Assembly: GCA_937921865.1 (NCBI GenBank)
Contig: CAKZWF010000009.1
Coordinates: 1-62,830 of the forward strand
Direction of reading: 5' to 3'
Length of the DNA stretch: 62,830 bases
Source of the DNA: an uncultured Pseudomonadales bacterium
GTDB taxonomy: Bacteria; Pseudomonadota; Gammaproteobacteria; Pseudomonadales; Azotimanducaceae
Shown here: one piece after another, positions 16,954 to 27,728 of the stretch
Layout: the number at the start of each line of letters is the position of its first letter
Position numbering within the stretch: position 1 is the first letter of the stretch
Made by a program: the position numbers and the translations under genes
The notes under the pieces: generated by a model
Database searches by the model: none
What the model saw: the letters and a program-made list of their open reading frames with translations, nothing else
What the model was told of the DNA's origin: nothing

Positions 16954-18411
16954 TTACGGACTTGGTGAGTTGGCCCCCAGTCTGATTGCCCGGCGTTCCA
17001 GACTTTCACGCAGCCGCGCATGTCGGGCCGGGGTCAGCGGATATGACCAGATCAGCTTCAGCGCCAGTCCATAGAACAGTATTGGTCCGAGGCAGTACAC
17101 CAGGCGCAACGACAACACGCCGATTTCGGTGCTTGCCGCAACGCCTCCACTGGGATTGAAACCGAGCAGTCCGACCACGTTGAGAGACACGCCGGTACCG
17201 AAGGCGATAGCCATTTTTTCAGTAAAGCCGAGAAAGGCGAAGTAGGTGCCAGCTCGCTTGCCGCCAGAGCGGGCTGCGTCTACGTCAACGACGTCGGCAA
17301 GCATTGCGAAAGGCAGAAACTGCAGACCACCAAAACAGAAGCCTTTGATGATGAACAACAGAAAGAACGCCAGATAGTCGCCGTAGCCCAGAAACAGGTT
17401 GGCGCCGCTGACCGTGGCAACGGTGATCAGTGTGCCCATGAAGGCCCGGTGTTTGCCGATTTTACGACCCAGCCACAACCAGAATGGAATCGCTCCCAGT
17501 CCGGCGATAAAGTAGAAAAAGTAGGCGGCGCCAATCGTCGGGACACCAACGATGTCTCTGATGAAGAACAGCGACACCGCGTTGCGGAAGGATTCGCCGA
17601 AATGCACCAGCAGCACGATCAGCAGAACCCTGAGCATCGGGCCGTTCTTCATCACCAGTTTTAAGCCGTCTTTCAGGCTCGGACGTGGTTCGTTGGCGAT
17701 CGCTTTAGGCTCTTTGACCATGAACACGGCGATGCCGATACAGATCGGCAGCACAATCACCACAGTCCACGCCAATCCGGCCAGGACCGGTCCGGTCAAG
17801 GTAGCTCGATCCACCACCTGCTTGTCACGGAAATCGCCGGAAAATGCACCAATCGCATCGTTCCATAACGTGGTAAAGACTTCGGCGACACCGCTACCGC
17901 CATCAGCACGGATTTCAATGATCATCGGCACCGCGGCAGCCAGCATCAGACCGAGCAGAACGTAAACTTCCCGAGCGGCTGTTACCCGGCTGCGTTGATG
18001 GTAGTCGGGAGAAAGCTCAGCGCCCCAGGCCCGGTGGGGCAGCGCAATCATGGTTGCCCCCAGGAAGAAAATCGTCAGCCACATCAGGAAGTACAGCAGC
18101 CCAACCCCCTCGGGCGGGATGAACAGGTTGTAGACCCCGATCATCATCACCGGCATGCCGGCCAGCAGCCACGGTTTGCGGCGACCAATTCGAGTTCTGA
18201 AGCGATCGGAGATTTCTCCCACCAACGGGTCGGTGATGACGTCGGTCAGACGGGCCAGCATCAGGATGGTGCCCACGGCTGCGAGACTGATGCCGAGACC
18301 GCCTGAGTAGTGCGCGGGTATCCAGATAGACAGCGGATAGCCGATCACTGCGAGCGGCAGACCCACCGCACCATGGGCCCAAATGGTTTTCTTCGACAGA
18401 ATGTCGCTCAA
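16954..18411 (-). CDS. Glycoside-pentoside-hexuronide (GPH)-type MFS symporter
   Basis: 485 residues, about twelve membrane helices. The family loop LTDVITDPLVGEISDRFRTR followed by IGRRKPWLLAG is the MelB/GPH signature near residues 55-85. MelB-type proteins carry sugars or other organic solutes with a cation. The long insert near residues 180-210 (DGGSGVAEVFTTLWNDAIGA) is seen in the proteobacterial subgroup often found near fatty-acid and steroid genes. No sugar-metabolic enzyme is adjacent, so the substrate is open. It is divergent from the FadJ-like gene with a 120-base spacer. Confidence 0.87.
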   Translation of the reverse strand: MSDILSKKTIWAHGAVGLPLAVIGYPLSIWIPAHYSGGLGISLAAVGTILMLARLTDVITDPLVGEISDRFRTRIGRRKPWLLAGMPVMMIGVYNLFIPPEGVGLLYFLMWLTIFFLGATMIALPHRAWGAELSPDYHQRSRVTAAREVYVLLGLMLAAAVPMIIEIRADGGSGVAEVFTTLWNDAIGAFSGDFRDKQVVDRATLTGPVLAGLAWTVVIVLPICIGIAVFMVKEPKAIANEPRPSLKDGLKLVMKNGPMLRVLLIVLLVHFGESFRNAVSLFFIRDIVGVPTIGAAYFFYFIAGLGAIPFWLWLGRKIGKHRAFMGTLITVATVSGANLFLGYGDYLAFFLLFIIKGFCFGGLQFLPFAMLADVVDVDAARSGGKRAGTYFAFLGFTEKMAIAFGTGVSLNVVGLLGFNPSGGVAASTEIGVLSLRLVYCLGPILFYGLALKLIWSYPLTPARHARLRESLERRAIRLGANSPSP

Positions 18412-18531
18412 TGCTTCCCCTCCAGAAAGTTGTCTTAGATTCCCGTGCAGACGGCAGGATAGGCCGGGGCGGCCAGTTGAGGCAAACTAGGGGATTGAAT
18501 AATTACAAACCATGAAAGGGTAGACGCAATC

Positions 18532-20640
18532 ATGAAAGGTACCGTTCACTACGAACTCCGCGACAACGTTGCACTGATGACAATCGATAATCCCCCGGTC
18601 AACCCGCTGTCTTCGGGTGTCCGTCAGGGTCTCGCAGACGGTTTGAGTAAAGCGCTCGCCGACGACCAGGTGGCAGCCATCGTTCTGACCGGTGCGGGTC
18701 GTGCATTCATCGCTGGTGCGGACATTTCTGAATTCAGCGGCAAATCCGAAGGACCGGGTCTTCAGGATTGCCTTAAGGCTATGGATGACAGTGATAAGCC
18801 GATTGTGGCTGCGATTAACGGCACTGCTTTCGGTGGCGGACTGGAAGTGGCGCTGTGCTGTCATTACCGGGTCATCGCCCCGACTGCGCCCGTTGGCCTT
18901 CCCGAAGTCAAACTGGGTCTGCTCCCGGGTGCCGGCGGCACGCAGCGCCTGCCTCGCCTGATTGGCGCTGAGAAAGCGCTGGATTTCATTCTGTCCGGTG
19001 ACCCAATTCCGGGTCCCAAAGCAGCCGAACTGGGCATTGTTGACGAAGTGGCAGACGGTGACATCGTAGCGGCGGGTATTGCCTATGCGCAGAAAGTCAT
19101 TGCGGATGGCGGCAAAGTCCGCCGGATCAGAGATGAATCAGCGGTGGTGGCGGCAGACAGAGACCGGCCTGAGCTGTTTGATGCGGCGAGAAAATCATCA
19201 GCACGCCGCATGCGCAAACGCTTCGCGCCGGAAATGATTATTCAGTGTGTCGAAGCCGCCGTGAACGTTGGCGACTTCGATGCGGGCATGAAGATCGAAC
19301 AGGAGTGTTTCGCGAAGTGTATGCAGCACCCGCAGCGTCAGGCGCTGATTCACATGTTCTTCGCCGAACGGGAAGTGGCAAAGATCCCGGATGTACCACG
19401 TGACACCCCCGTTCTCAACATAGAGCAGGCCGGGGTAATCGGCTGCGGCACCATGGGCGGCGGAATTTCGATGTGTTTTCTGAATGTCGGGATTCCTGTC
19501 ACCGTGCTCGAACTCGATCAGGAGGCGCTGGATCGGGGTATGGGTGTGATCAAGCGTAACTACGACATCCAGGTGCAGCGCGGACGGATGACGGCTGAAG
19601 AAGTGGACACCCGCATGGGTCTGCTGACAGGCACCACCAGTTACGAAGATCTGGGTACTGCTGACGTGGTCATTGAAGCCATCTATGAAAACATCGACGT
19701 GAAAGTAGAGACATTCAAAAGAATTGAAGCGGTTGCGAAGCCGGGTGCAATTCTTGCGAGTAACACCTCAGGGCTCGATATCGACAAGATGGCCGCTGCA
19801 ACCTCGCGACCCGAAGCGGTCATCGGCCTGCATTTCTTCAGCCCGGCGAACGTGATGCGACTGCTGGAAGTGGTCCGAGGTGAGAAGACCAGTAAGTCGG
19901 TGATTGCCACCTCCATGCAACTGGGTAAGAAGCTCAACAAAGTGGCTGTGCTGTCCGGCAATGCGCCTGGGTTCATTGGCAATCGGCTGCTGGGTGGCTA
20001 CACCCGCCAGGCGGGGGAAATCATCCTCCAGGGTGCAACGCCGTACCAGGTGGATAACGTGCTGCTGAAGTTCGGCATGCCGATGGGACCATTTCAGATG
20101 AATGATCTGGTGGGTCTCGACCTCGGCTGGCGAGCCCGCAAGCTGTCGGGGATGAAGCCTGAAGATGTGCCGATTACCGCGCGCGTCGCTGACAAGCTCT
20201 GTGAGCTGGAACGCTTCGGTCAGAAAACCAGTCGTGGTTTCTACATCTACCCGGAAGGCAGCCGTGCCGGCCAGGCGGATCCGGAAGTGGTGAAAATTGT
20301 TGAAGAAACCTCAGCAGAGCTTGGTATTGAGCGGCGTGAGATCGACGACGACGAAGTGCTCAAGCGTTGCCTCTACCCGCTGATCAACGAAGGCGCCAGA
20401 GTGTTGGAAGAAGGCATTGCCATTCGGCCCTGTGATATCGACATCACCTATATCAACGGTTATGGCTTCCCTGAAGTGACCGGCGGGCCAATGTTCTGGG
20501 CAGATCAGCAGGGTCTGGAGAATGTCCTGGCGGACATCAAGCGATTCCAGGAGATCTACGGAGGCGATATCTGGAAACCTGCGCCGCTGCTGGAGAAGCT
20601 GGTTGCCCAGGGTAAGACCTTTGCCAGCCTGCAATCGTAA
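18532..20640 (+). CDS. Bifunctional enoyl-CoA hydratase / 3-hydroxyacyl-CoA dehydrogenase (FadJ-like)
   Basis: 702 residues. The N-terminal crotonase domain (1 to about 190) has the oxyanion-hole region [15 protein letters not shown] and the glutamate pair in [14 protein letters not shown] and [15 protein letters not shown]. The dehydrogenase half has NAD-binding [13 protein letters not shown] (about 301-313) and catalytic His in [17 protein letters not shown] (about 432). A C-terminal repeat ends the protein. It performs the hydration and second oxidation steps of beta-oxidation. No thiolase partner (fadI/fadA) is adjacent, and the domain sequence resembles the stand-alone peroxisomal-type enzyme. 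The ATG is behind GAAAGGG. Confidence 0.92.
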   Translation: MKGTVHYELRDNVALMTIDNPPVNPLSSGVRQGLADGLSKALADDQVAAIVLTGAGRAFIAGADISEFSGKSEGPGLQDCLKAMDDSDKPIVAAINGTAFGGGLEVALCCHYRVIAPTAPVGLPEVKLGLLPGAGGTQRLPRLIGAEKALDFILSGDPIPGPKAAELGIVDEVADGDIVAAGIAYAQKVIADGGKVRRIRDESAVVAADRDRPELFDAARKSSARRMRKRFAPEMIIQCVEAAVNVGDFDAGMKIEQECFAKCMQHPQRQALIHMFFAEREVAKIPDVPRDTPVLNIEQAGVIGCGTMGGGISMCFLNVGIPVTVLELDQEALDRGMGVIKRNYDIQVQRGRMTAEEVDTRMGLLTGTTSYEDLGTADVVIEAIYENIDVKVETFKRIEAVAKPGAILASNTSGLDIDKMAAATSRPEAVIGLHFFSPANVMRLLEVVRGEKTSKSVIATSMQLGKKLNKVAVLSGNAPGFIGNRLLGGYTRQAGEIILQGATPYQVDNVLLKFGMPMGPFQMNDLVGLDLGWRARKLSGMKPEDVPITARVADKLCELERFGQKTSRGFYIYPEGSRAGQADPEVVKIVEETSAELGIERREIDDDEVLKRCLYPLINEGARVLEEGIAIRPCDIDITYINGYGFPEVTGGPMFWADQQGLENVLADIKRFQEIYGGDIWKPAPLLEKLVAQGKTFASLQS

Positions 20641-20681
20641 TAAGCTGGCGGTCAAAACGTCAGAAGGTTGAAGCGGCGGTG

Positions 20682-21740
20682 TCAGTTCAGTTTCTGCACC
20701 GCCTCTTCAGCCAGTGTGAGTGAGCGGGAAATCCGCTCACGCATCTCTTCCAGATCGATCCCGTCTGTGCTCTTTTTGCCTTCCAGATAGCGCGCGTAAA
20801 CGCCGTGGACAATTGCCGCCGTTTTCCAGCGGTTGAAGCCGATGTAGTAGTTGAGCCTGGACAGATCGCGGCCGGTTTTGTCTGCATATCGCTGGGTCAA
20901 CGCGGTCCTGCTGGGAAATCCTGGCGGCGCTGTGGCGGCCTCGGGTGGGAAGGGTTCTGCATCCGTTGGGTCCGGCCATTGATTCAGAGCGTAAGCGAGA
21001 TCGGCTAACGGGTCACCCAGCGTGGAGATTTCCCAGTCGACAACGGCAGCAATGGTGCAGTCCGGGCCAATCAGGCAGTTGTGTAAACCATAGTCACCGT
21101 GCACAACCCGGGCAGGGCCCTGATCCGGCATATTTTCCAGGAAATATTCCTGCAGCTCGTGGGCCCGCGGATCATCGAACTGCGCGGGCTCCACCGATGA
21201 AGTCCACGAGCGGTACCAGGTTTTCAACTGGCGACCGACATAGTTTTCCTTCTTGCCAAGGTCCCCGAGTCCAACCTCGTCCGGATCAACTTCATGCAGT
21301 GCAGCCAGCACATCGATGAATGAAAACGCCATTTTCTGGCGCTGCGTCTCGGGTACCCAGCGATTGGTGTCCTCGCTGTTGTAGAGCGGGTGCCCGTCGA
21401 TCATGCCCATGACATAAAACCAGGCGCCGGTAATGTCCGGGCTTTCGCAGAATCCCAAAGCTGCAGGCACGGGCACGGATGTCGGGCCCAGGGCGGAGAT
21501 CAGCGCCCACTCACGACTCATATCATGAGCCTTCGGCAGCAGCTGGCCTTGCGGTGGACGTCGAATCACCGCTTTACGGCCTTCAGTGTCCTCAATCTGA
21601 TAGGTCAGATTGGAATGGCCGCCCTGGAGGCGTGTCCATTGCAGTGGCGGAGTAAGGCCGGCCACGTTTTCGGTAACCCAGCGCTCAACGGCTTCAACCT
21701 TGTAGCCTTCTGGCCCTTTAGTCTCGTCGTGATCAGTCAT
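20682..21740 (-). CDS. Phosphotransferase family protein (ACAD10-type, APH/choline-kinase fold)
   Basis: 352 residues from the ATG at 21740 (an in-frame GTG lies 27 bases further up). Kinase-like motifs are GGHSNLTYQIEDTEGRKAVI for the P-loop and lysine, the catalytic loop VVHGDYGLHNCLI (near 213) and the metal motif VVDWEISTLGDPLADL (near 235). Proteins of this group accompany acyl-CoA dehydrogenases and match the N-terminal part of human ACAD10/11, which phosphorylates 4-hydroxyacyl-CoA. Here the nearest fatty-acid gene is the convergent FadJ-like gene. The role in hydroxy-fatty-acid breakdown is inference. Confidence 0.87.
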   Translation of the reverse strand: MTDHDETKGPEGYKVEAVERWVTENVAGLTPPLQWTRLQGGHSNLTYQIEDTEGRKAVIRRPPQGQLLPKAHDMSREWALISALGPTSVPVPAALGFCESPDITGAWFYVMGMIDGHPLYNSEDTNRWVPETQRQKMAFSFIDVLAALHEVDPDEVGLGDLGKKENYVGRQLKTWYRSWTSSVEPAQFDDPRAHELQEYFLENMPDQGPARVVHGDYGLHNCLIGPDCTIAAVVDWEISTLGDPLADLAYALNQWPDPTDAEPFPPEAATAPPGFPSRTALTQRYADKTGRDLSRLNYYIGFNRWKTAAIVHGVYARYLEGKKSTDGIDLEEMRERISRSLTLAEEAVQKLN

Positions 21741-21800
21741 TGCCCTCCCCAGGGTCAATTGAGTCACGAGTATATCGGATCTGTGCGCGTCAGGGAGTGC

Positions 21801-22232
21801 TCAGGGATAGGTCGGAAACTGGGTCTGCGGGATATAGATTTCGTAGTTCTCCTGGAGAAATGTCACCAGATCGACCAGCTGCGCTACGGTCATCACATCG
21901 TTGTAGACGCGCATGCTGGAATTGCCGTCCGCGTCGGTGGTATTCGGACCTTTGGAGGAAATCCGGTGTGACGGGTTGATCACAGAGGTCACCAGATCAC
22001 CATAGGTTTTGACTCGGGTAACCCGACCACCAAGGTCGACCTGCAACTGGGCATCCGGGGTTTTTATACCCAGCTGATCATCACCGACGACTCGGTGGCA
22101 TTGTGGACAGCCCAGCTCGACGAAGGTGGTGCGGCCACGTTCGATGTCGCCAGGTGGCAGGCTGAAGCCGCGAGATTGCTGATCGCAAGCCGCGAGCAGA
22201 ATGGAAACCAGAATTACTAGAAGTGCGCGCAT
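21801..22232 (-). CDS. Lipoprotein c-type cytochrome
   Basis: 143 residues. A lipoprotein signal ends with LLAAC, Cys16 being the lipid site. One haem site CPQCH lies near residue 42, and a methionine in YNDVMTVAQLVDLVTFLQE is the likely sixth ligand. The pattern is a membrane-tethered monohaem cytochrome facing the periplasm. Family relatives carry electrons from dehydrogenases to oxidases. It stands alone, divergent from the UPF0182 gene, so its partner is not shown. Confidence 0.87.
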   Translation of the reverse strand: MRALLVILVSILLAACDQQSRGFSLPPGDIERGRTTFVELGCPQCHRVVGDDQLGIKTPDAQLQVDLGGRVTRVKTYGDLVTSVINPSHRISSKGPNTTDADGNSSMRVYNDVMTVAQLVDLVTFLQENYEIYIPQTQFPTYP

Positions 22233-22445
22233 GATAACCTCCCGCCTATCACCGTAGGTTAACAGCAGAACGCAATCTGATCCGCTGAGGTATCCGTAGA
22301 AGTGACTAGTCTGCCCAGTCCGGTGGGATGCCTGCCGGGATGTCTGACCGCATCGCTGAGGGGTGAACTACCTAGGCGATTACCACAGTTGCGGTCAGCG
22401 TCTGGCCGATGGAAACTGGTCTGAAAGTAGCTCTGGCGGCATTTT

Positions 22446-25211
22446 ATGTACGTTCTGCTGTTTGCCATTCTCCTCAGCGCCGGTGGCGTGCTGGTGTTTC
22501 GAGGATCGATCAGTCGTCGACGCACAATGGTGTGGGGCGGTGCTGTCCTGATCCTGAGCGTTGGGCTGCTGCTGATTGTGATGGCGTTCTGGGCGGAAAT
22601 GCTCTGGTTCGCCGCGCTCGATTTCGAACATCGATTCTGGACGTTTGTCGTAGCCCGTATCGGCGCGATGGTACTCGGGATTGTGCTTGCGGGTGGCATG
22701 AGTCTGGTTCTGTTGCGCGGGGCAGGTTCGCAGCTGCGGCGAGCGATTACCCTGCTGGCCGTTCTCGCTGGAGCGTTGTGGGGCTTGGCTTTCTGGCAGC
22801 GAGTGCTGCTGTTCATGAACGGGGTTCATACCGGGACCTCCGATCCGTTGCTCGGATTTGATACCGGGTTCTATCTGTTCACCCTGCCCATGCTGGATAG
22901 TCTGTTCTGGTTGGTTGGGGCCGTTGCAGTGCTGGTGCTGTTGGCCGTTCTGTGTTTCCGCGAACAGGACGGAGTTGCGCGTTTACCGCCACCTTTCCTG
23001 GTCCCCGCTGAGAGATTGCTCATTCCCGGCGCCAGCATGGCGCTGGCCATGGTGCTCGCTTACGGTGAGATGCTCGCGGTCTGTCACCTTCTCTACTCGG
23101 AACTGGGCGTAGTGCAGGGTCCGGGCTGGACAGACGTGCACATCCGGCTGCCGGCGCTGATTCTGATGGGTGGCGTTTTTCTTGCCGCCGGGGCTTTACC
23201 GCTGTTTGCCGGCTTCCGTACTTTCATGACCCGTCTGGTTCAGCGCTGGTCGGTTCGCATGCCGGCTAATCTGGTGGCAACAACCGGAGCCTGGGCACTT
23301 ATTGGCACAGTCTGGGTACTGCTGGTCCTTGCTGTTCCGGCACTGGTTCAATGGCTGGTGGTGCGACCGAACGAAATCACCTTTGAAACGCCCTATATCA
23401 GCCACAATATCAATTTCACTCGAGCTGCCTTCAAACTCGATCAGATCGAGGAGCAGCAGTTTTCAGCTGATGCTGCGCTGGAACGGAGCACCCTGGCCAG
23501 GAATCCTCATCTGCTCTCAGAAGTGCGACTGTGGGACTGGCGCGCACTGGATGCGGTGTATAAACAGTTTCAGGAAATCCGGCTTTATTACGAGTTTGTC
23601 GACGTAGACATCGATCGCTATCACATCGGTGATCGATATCGTCAGGTGATGGTTGCGGCGCGCGAAATGGCTCAGCACAACCTGCCGCAGCAGAGCCAGA
23701 CCTTCGTCAACAAGCGATTCAAATACACCCATGGCTACGGCTATACGCTCGCCCCGGTAAGTGATTTCACCTCGGAAGGCCTGCCGAATCTTCTGGTGAA
23801 AAACATCCCGCCGGTTACGGCACATCCAGAGCTGGCCGTTTCTCGACCGGAAATCTACTACGGTGAACTGACCCGTGAGCCGGCCGTGGTGAACACGCTT
23901 GAAGAAGAGTTCGACTATCCCAGTGGGGAAGCCAACGTTTATGCACGTTACCAGGGCATCGGTGGGGTAGTCCTGTCGAATTTCTGGCGCCGGTTTCTAT
24001 TTGGCTGGAAGTTCGACGGCACGGTTCTGCTGCTGTCGAGCTATCCGACTCGAGAAAGCCGGGTGATGTTCCACCGTCGTATTCAGGACCGTGTCCAACG
24101 GATTGCTCCGTTTTTAGTATTTGATGAAGATCCCTACATGGTGGCAGTTGACGGCCGTCTGAAATGGATCGTAGATGCCTACACCAGTTCCAGTTACTAC
24201 CCCTACAGTCAGGCGTTTAACTCTCTGGAACACATGGAATCCCGTAACGGCGGAGTTTCTGGCAGCGCAGGGCGTACCGTACACAGGCTGAACGGCGAAA
24301 ACTATGTCCGCAATTCTGTCAAAGCTGTTGTGGACGCCTACGATGGCACGGTGAATTTCTATGTCTTCGATTCGGATGATCCGATCATTGCGACCTGGCG
24401 GAAGATACTTCCTGATACGTTTCGTGATCGGGATGAATTGCCGGACAGTATTCAAGCCCATGTTAGATATCCACAGGACTTTCTGCTGGTCCAGGGGCTG
24501 ATCTTCGCCAGCTATCATATGACCGACCCGGCTGTGTTTTATAACCAGGAAGACCTCTGGGTACGTGCAACCGAAAAACACTATGGCTCCATCAAGCCGG
24601 TGGAGCCCTACTATGTGATGTGGGCACTGCCTGAATCGGAACAGGCTGAGTTTGTGCTGATTCTGCCGTTCACACCGAAGAACCGTCAGGTGTTGATCGG
24701 TTGGATTGCGGCATTGTCGGATGGTGACAACTACGGCAGGTTCATTGCGTATAAATTTCCGAAAGAGCGTCGGGTGCTGGGTCCTCAGCAGGTGGAAACA
24801 AAAATCGACCAGGATCCGTTTCTCTCGGGTCAGCTTACGCTCTGGGATCAGCAGGGCTCAGAAGTCATCCGTGGCAACGTGCTGGCTATTCCCATCGATG
24901 ATTCTCTGCTGTATGTCGAGCCGATCTATCTGCGCGCTGAGACGGCCGCATATCCTGAGTTACGGCTGGTAGCGGTGATGCAGGGAGACAGTCTCAGCTA
25001 TGCTGAAACGTTCGATGAGGCACTATTGGGTCTGTTCGAAAAACGCAATCCAGGTGGGCTGAATGAGCAGGGATCGACCACTGAGCTGGCGATTGATGCA
25101 CGCAGAGCATTCGACAGTTATCTCGAAGCGCTTGGTGACAAGAGATTTTCCGATGCGTCGGAACAACTCGAACTGCTGAGCGCGATACTTGAACAGCTCA
25201 CTAAGGACTGA
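22446..25211 (+). CDS. UPF0182 family large membrane protein
   Basis: 921 residues. Seven or so hydrophobic helices fill the first 310 residues. A large extracytoplasmic domain follows with FTRAAFKLDQIEEQQFSADA and the family-typical phrases NVYARYQGIGGVVLSNFWRR, FLVFDEDPYMVAVDGRLKWI and NSVKAVVDAYDGTVNFYVFD. The acidic C-terminus matches UPF0182/COG1615. The family is widespread and its function unknown. It is single-gene, with a 213-base divergent spacer shared with the cytochrome gene. Confidence 0.93.
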   Translation: MYVLLFAILLSAGGVLVFRGSISRRRTMVWGGAVLILSVGLLLIVMAFWAEMLWFAALDFEHRFWTFVVARIGAMVLGIVLAGGMSLVLLRGAGSQLRRAITLLAVLAGALWGLAFWQRVLLFMNGVHTGTSDPLLGFDTGFYLFTLPMLDSLFWLVGAVAVLVLLAVLCFREQDGVARLPPPFLVPAERLLIPGASMALAMVLAYGEMLAVCHLLYSELGVVQGPGWTDVHIRLPALILMGGVFLAAGALPLFAGFRTFMTRLVQRWSVRMPANLVATTGAWALIGTVWVLLVLAVPALVQWLVVRPNEITFETPYISHNINFTRAAFKLDQIEEQQFSADAALERSTLARNPHLLSEVRLWDWRALDAVYKQFQEIRLYYEFVDVDIDRYHIGDRYRQVMVAAREMAQHNLPQQSQTFVNKRFKYTHGYGYTLAPVSDFTSEGLPNLLVKNIPPVTAHPELAVSRPEIYYGELTREPAVVNTLEEEFDYPSGEANVYARYQGIGGVVLSNFWRRFLFGWKFDGTVLLLSSYPTRESRVMFHRRIQDRVQRIAPFLVFDEDPYMVAVDGRLKWIVDAYTSSSYYPYSQAFNSLEHMESRNGGVSGSAGRTVHRLNGENYVRNSVKAVVDAYDGTVNFYVFDSDDPIIATWRKILPDTFRDRDELPDSIQAHVRYPQDFLLVQGLIFASYHMTDPAVFYNQEDLWVRATEKHYGSIKPVEPYYVMWALPESEQAEFVLILPFTPKNRQVLIGWIAALSDGDNYGRFIAYKFPKERRVLGPQQVETKIDQDPFLSGQLTLWDQQGSEVIRGNVLAIPIDDSLLYVEPIYLRAETAAYPELRLVAVMQGDSLSYAETFDEALLGLFEKRNPGGLNEQGSTTELAIDARRAFDSYLEALGDKRFSDASEQLELLSAILEQLTKD

Positions 25212-25299
25212 ATGCCGGATTTTCCCCAATGGCTATGGGCATCGTGCAGCACTCAGGGGCTTGGTGAAACTGTCGAGTGAGGTCAGCGTTAGCAGCTGT

Positions 25300-27684
25300 T
25301 CAGGATCTATCTGCCTGCTCAGCGTCTGCAATGTGAGCGCTCGCTGCCGGAACTGAATCAGGATTCAGAGAGATCGAATCTATCCCTGCGTTCACCAGAA
25401 AAGCCGCGAATTCGGGATGATCGGACGGCGCCTGACCGCAGATACCTACCTTGCGGTCATGTTCGTGCGCTATCCGGATGACATCGCTGATCATCCGTTT
25501 CACCGCTTCGTTACGGGCATCAAATATTGACTCCAGCTCTGCGGAATCCCGATCGACGCCGAGTACCAGCTGGGTCAGGTCGTTGCTGCCAATCGAAAAA
25601 CCGTCAAAACGTTCGGCAAACTGTTCGGCCAGAATAACGTTGGAAGGAATTTCACACATCACATAAACCTGAAACCCGTTTTTGCCACGCTGCAAACCTT
25701 CGCAAGCCATGATTTCCAGAACCCGGTCAGCTTCCTGGGGTGTTCGACAGAACGGAATCATTACAATGATGTTGTCGAAGCCCATCGAGTCGCGGGCGTA
25801 CTTCAGAGCCTGACATTCCAGGCGAAAGGCTTCTTCATAACTCGGGTGGTAGTAGCGGGATGCGCCACGCAGTCCCAGCATGGGATTTTCTTCCAGCGGT
25901 TCGAAACCACTGCCACCAAGCAGACCACGGTATTCGTTGGATTTGAAATCCGACGTACGCACGATCACCGGCAATGGCCACTGTGAAGCGGCGATTTTTC
26001 CGACCCCCAGTGCCAGCAACTCGATGAAATAGTCGCCTGGCCGTTCGTAGCCGCGGGTCAGTACTTCGATTTGATCCCGTTCCGTGGAGTCTTCGACGCG
26101 CTCCGGATGCAGCAGTGCCATAGGGTGCGCGCGAATCTGACTGGAAATGATGAACTCGATGCGTGCCAGGCCAATGCCCGCGACTGGCAGCTGCCACCAG
26201 CGCAGCGCGCCGTCCGGCATCGCGGCATTGATCATGATATCGGTTCGCGTTGCAGGAAGGTCCTGGAGCGCGATGGCCTGCACTTCGTATTCAAGTGCAC
26301 CCGCAAAAACCTGACCGGTTGCCCCACCGGCACAGCTCACCGTGACCTCCTGACCGTCGCTAAGCTTGGTCGTGGCATTTCCGGTACCGACTATTGCCGG
26401 CAATTTCAGTTCACGACTGACAATGGCGGCGTGACTGGTGGGTCCACCGCGGTCGGTAACCACACCTCCGGCTTTGCGCATGATGGGTAACCAGTCGGGA
26501 TCTGTTCGTTCGGTGACCAGGATCGCTCCGGGCGGAAATCTGTCGACTTCCAGGGCGCTTTGGGCATGGCAGACGGTGCCGACGACTACGGCGCTACCGA
26601 CGCTTGCGCCTTCGACCAGGACGGGACCTTTGCTGTTTAGGCTGTAGCTCTCCAGAACCGATTGATCTCGAGCTGATTCAACAGTTTCCGGTCTGGCCTG
26701 CAGGATGAACAGATCACCGCTGCTGGTGTCTCGCGCCCATTCCATATCCATGGCTTTACCATAATGACGCTCGATCATGACTGCCCATTGCGCCAGCTGC
26801 AGCAGTTCGTCGTCGTTCAGCACCAGACGTTGGCGTTCTGCGTCAGAGGTGTTGAGTAATCGGGTTGGCTGGCTGCTATCCGATCCGTAGAGCAGTTTCT
26901 GCAGTTTGCTGCCCAGTGTCTTCTCAATGATTGGCCTTTTACCCGGGCGCTCCAGCAGCGGCTTGAATATCATGTAGCGGTCCGGGTTAATGCTGCCATT
27001 GACTACCGTTTCCCCGAGTCCCCAGTTCGCACTGATACTGACAACCTTCGGAAAACCGGATTCGGTATCGATGGAAAACATCACTCCGGCAGCATCTGCT
27101 TCGACCATCTGTTGGACCCCGACAGACAGAGCCACTCGAGTATGGGCAAAGCCGTGTTGCTCCCGATAGGAAATAGCGCGGTCGGTATACAAAGACGCGA
27201 AACATCGCCTGCAGGCTTCCAGCAGTGAGTCAATGCCACGCATGTTCAGATAGCTTTCCTGCTGCCCGGCGAAGCTGGCCTCGGGCAGGTCTTCGGCAGT
27301 TGCCGAACTGCGGACCGCGACGGCCAGTTCAGCAGCTTCGCATTGATCGCACAGTCTGGCGTAAGCCTGGGTAATCGCGGCTACCTGATCGTCGCTGAAG
27401 TGACCGGCAAGAAATGCCTCGCGGATGTTGCTGCCGGTGGCTGACAGTGATTGGTCCCCAGTGCTGAGCGTTGCAAGTTCAGAGTCGATGCGAGATTGCA
27501 GCTGATTGTTCTGCACGTAGTCGCGAAACATGTCTGCCGTTGTCGCAAAACCGGGTGCGAGCCGGATGCCGTGCCCGCTGAGCTGACGCTGCATTTCTCC
27601 GAGGCTGGCGTTTTTACCTCCCACCCTGTCGAGGTCCGTTAGGCTGATCTCCTCGAAATGGCGGATCAGATCTGTCTGGGCCAT
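25300..27684 (-). CDS. ppsA: Phosphoenolpyruvate synthase
   Basis: 794 residues from the ATG at 27684 (ribosome site CAGGTG; the frame extends 12 codons further up). The pyruvate/ATP-grasp domain begins at VGGKNASLGEM. The swivelling phospho-histidine is in GGPTSHAAIVSREL (near residue 417), and the PEP-binding barrel ends with the catalytic cysteine in VGICGQAPSDHPEF (near 748). The enzyme turns pyruvate and ATP into PEP, AMP and phosphate for gluconeogenesis on fatty or amino acids. The regulatory kinase gene ppsR, often beside it, is not here. The leader contains a tandem repeat described separately. Confidence 0.95.
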   Translation of the reverse strand: MAQTDLIRHFEEISLTDLDRVGGKNASLGEMQRQLSGHGIRLAPGFATTADMFRDYVQNNQLQSRIDSELATLSTGDQSLSATGSNIREAFLAGHFSDDQVAAITQAYARLCDQCEAAELAVAVRSSATAEDLPEASFAGQQESYLNMRGIDSLLEACRRCFASLYTDRAISYREQHGFAHTRVALSVGVQQMVEADAAGVMFSIDTESGFPKVVSISANWGLGETVVNGSINPDRYMIFKPLLERPGKRPIIEKTLGSKLQKLLYGSDSSQPTRLLNTSDAERQRLVLNDDELLQLAQWAVMIERHYGKAMDMEWARDTSSGDLFILQARPETVESARDQSVLESYSLNSKGPVLVEGASVGSAVVVGTVCHAQSALEVDRFPPGAILVTERTDPDWLPIMRKAGGVVTDRGGPTSHAAIVSRELKLPAIVGTGNATTKLSDGQEVTVSCAGGATGQVFAGALEYEVQAIALQDLPATRTDIMINAAMPDGALRWWQLPVAGIGLARIEFIISSQIRAHPMALLHPERVEDSTERDQIEVLTRGYERPGDYFIELLALGVGKIAASQWPLPVIVRTSDFKSNEYRGLLGGSGFEPLEENPMLGLRGASRYYHPSYEEAFRLECQALKYARDSMGFDNIIVMIPFCRTPQEADRVLEIMACEGLQRGKNGFQVYVMCEIPSNVILAEQFAERFDGFSIGSNDLTQLVLGVDRDSAELESIFDARNEAVKRMISDVIRIAHEHDRKVGICGQAPSDHPEFAAFLVNAGIDSISLNPDSVPAASAHIADAEQADRS

Positions 27685-27728
27685 GAGTTCACCTGCTTTC
27701 GTGACTGGCTTAAAAATCATGACCTACA

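Noticed and set aside
16697..17074. Plus-strand 125-codon frame in the 16.5-17 kb gap
   Set aside because: It runs antisense into the GPH transporter gene, has no recognisable domain and no clear ribosome site.
25212..25299. Terminator between the UPF0182 gene and ppsA
   Set aside because: A CACTC/GAGTG pair is present but the stem is too short and has no T run.
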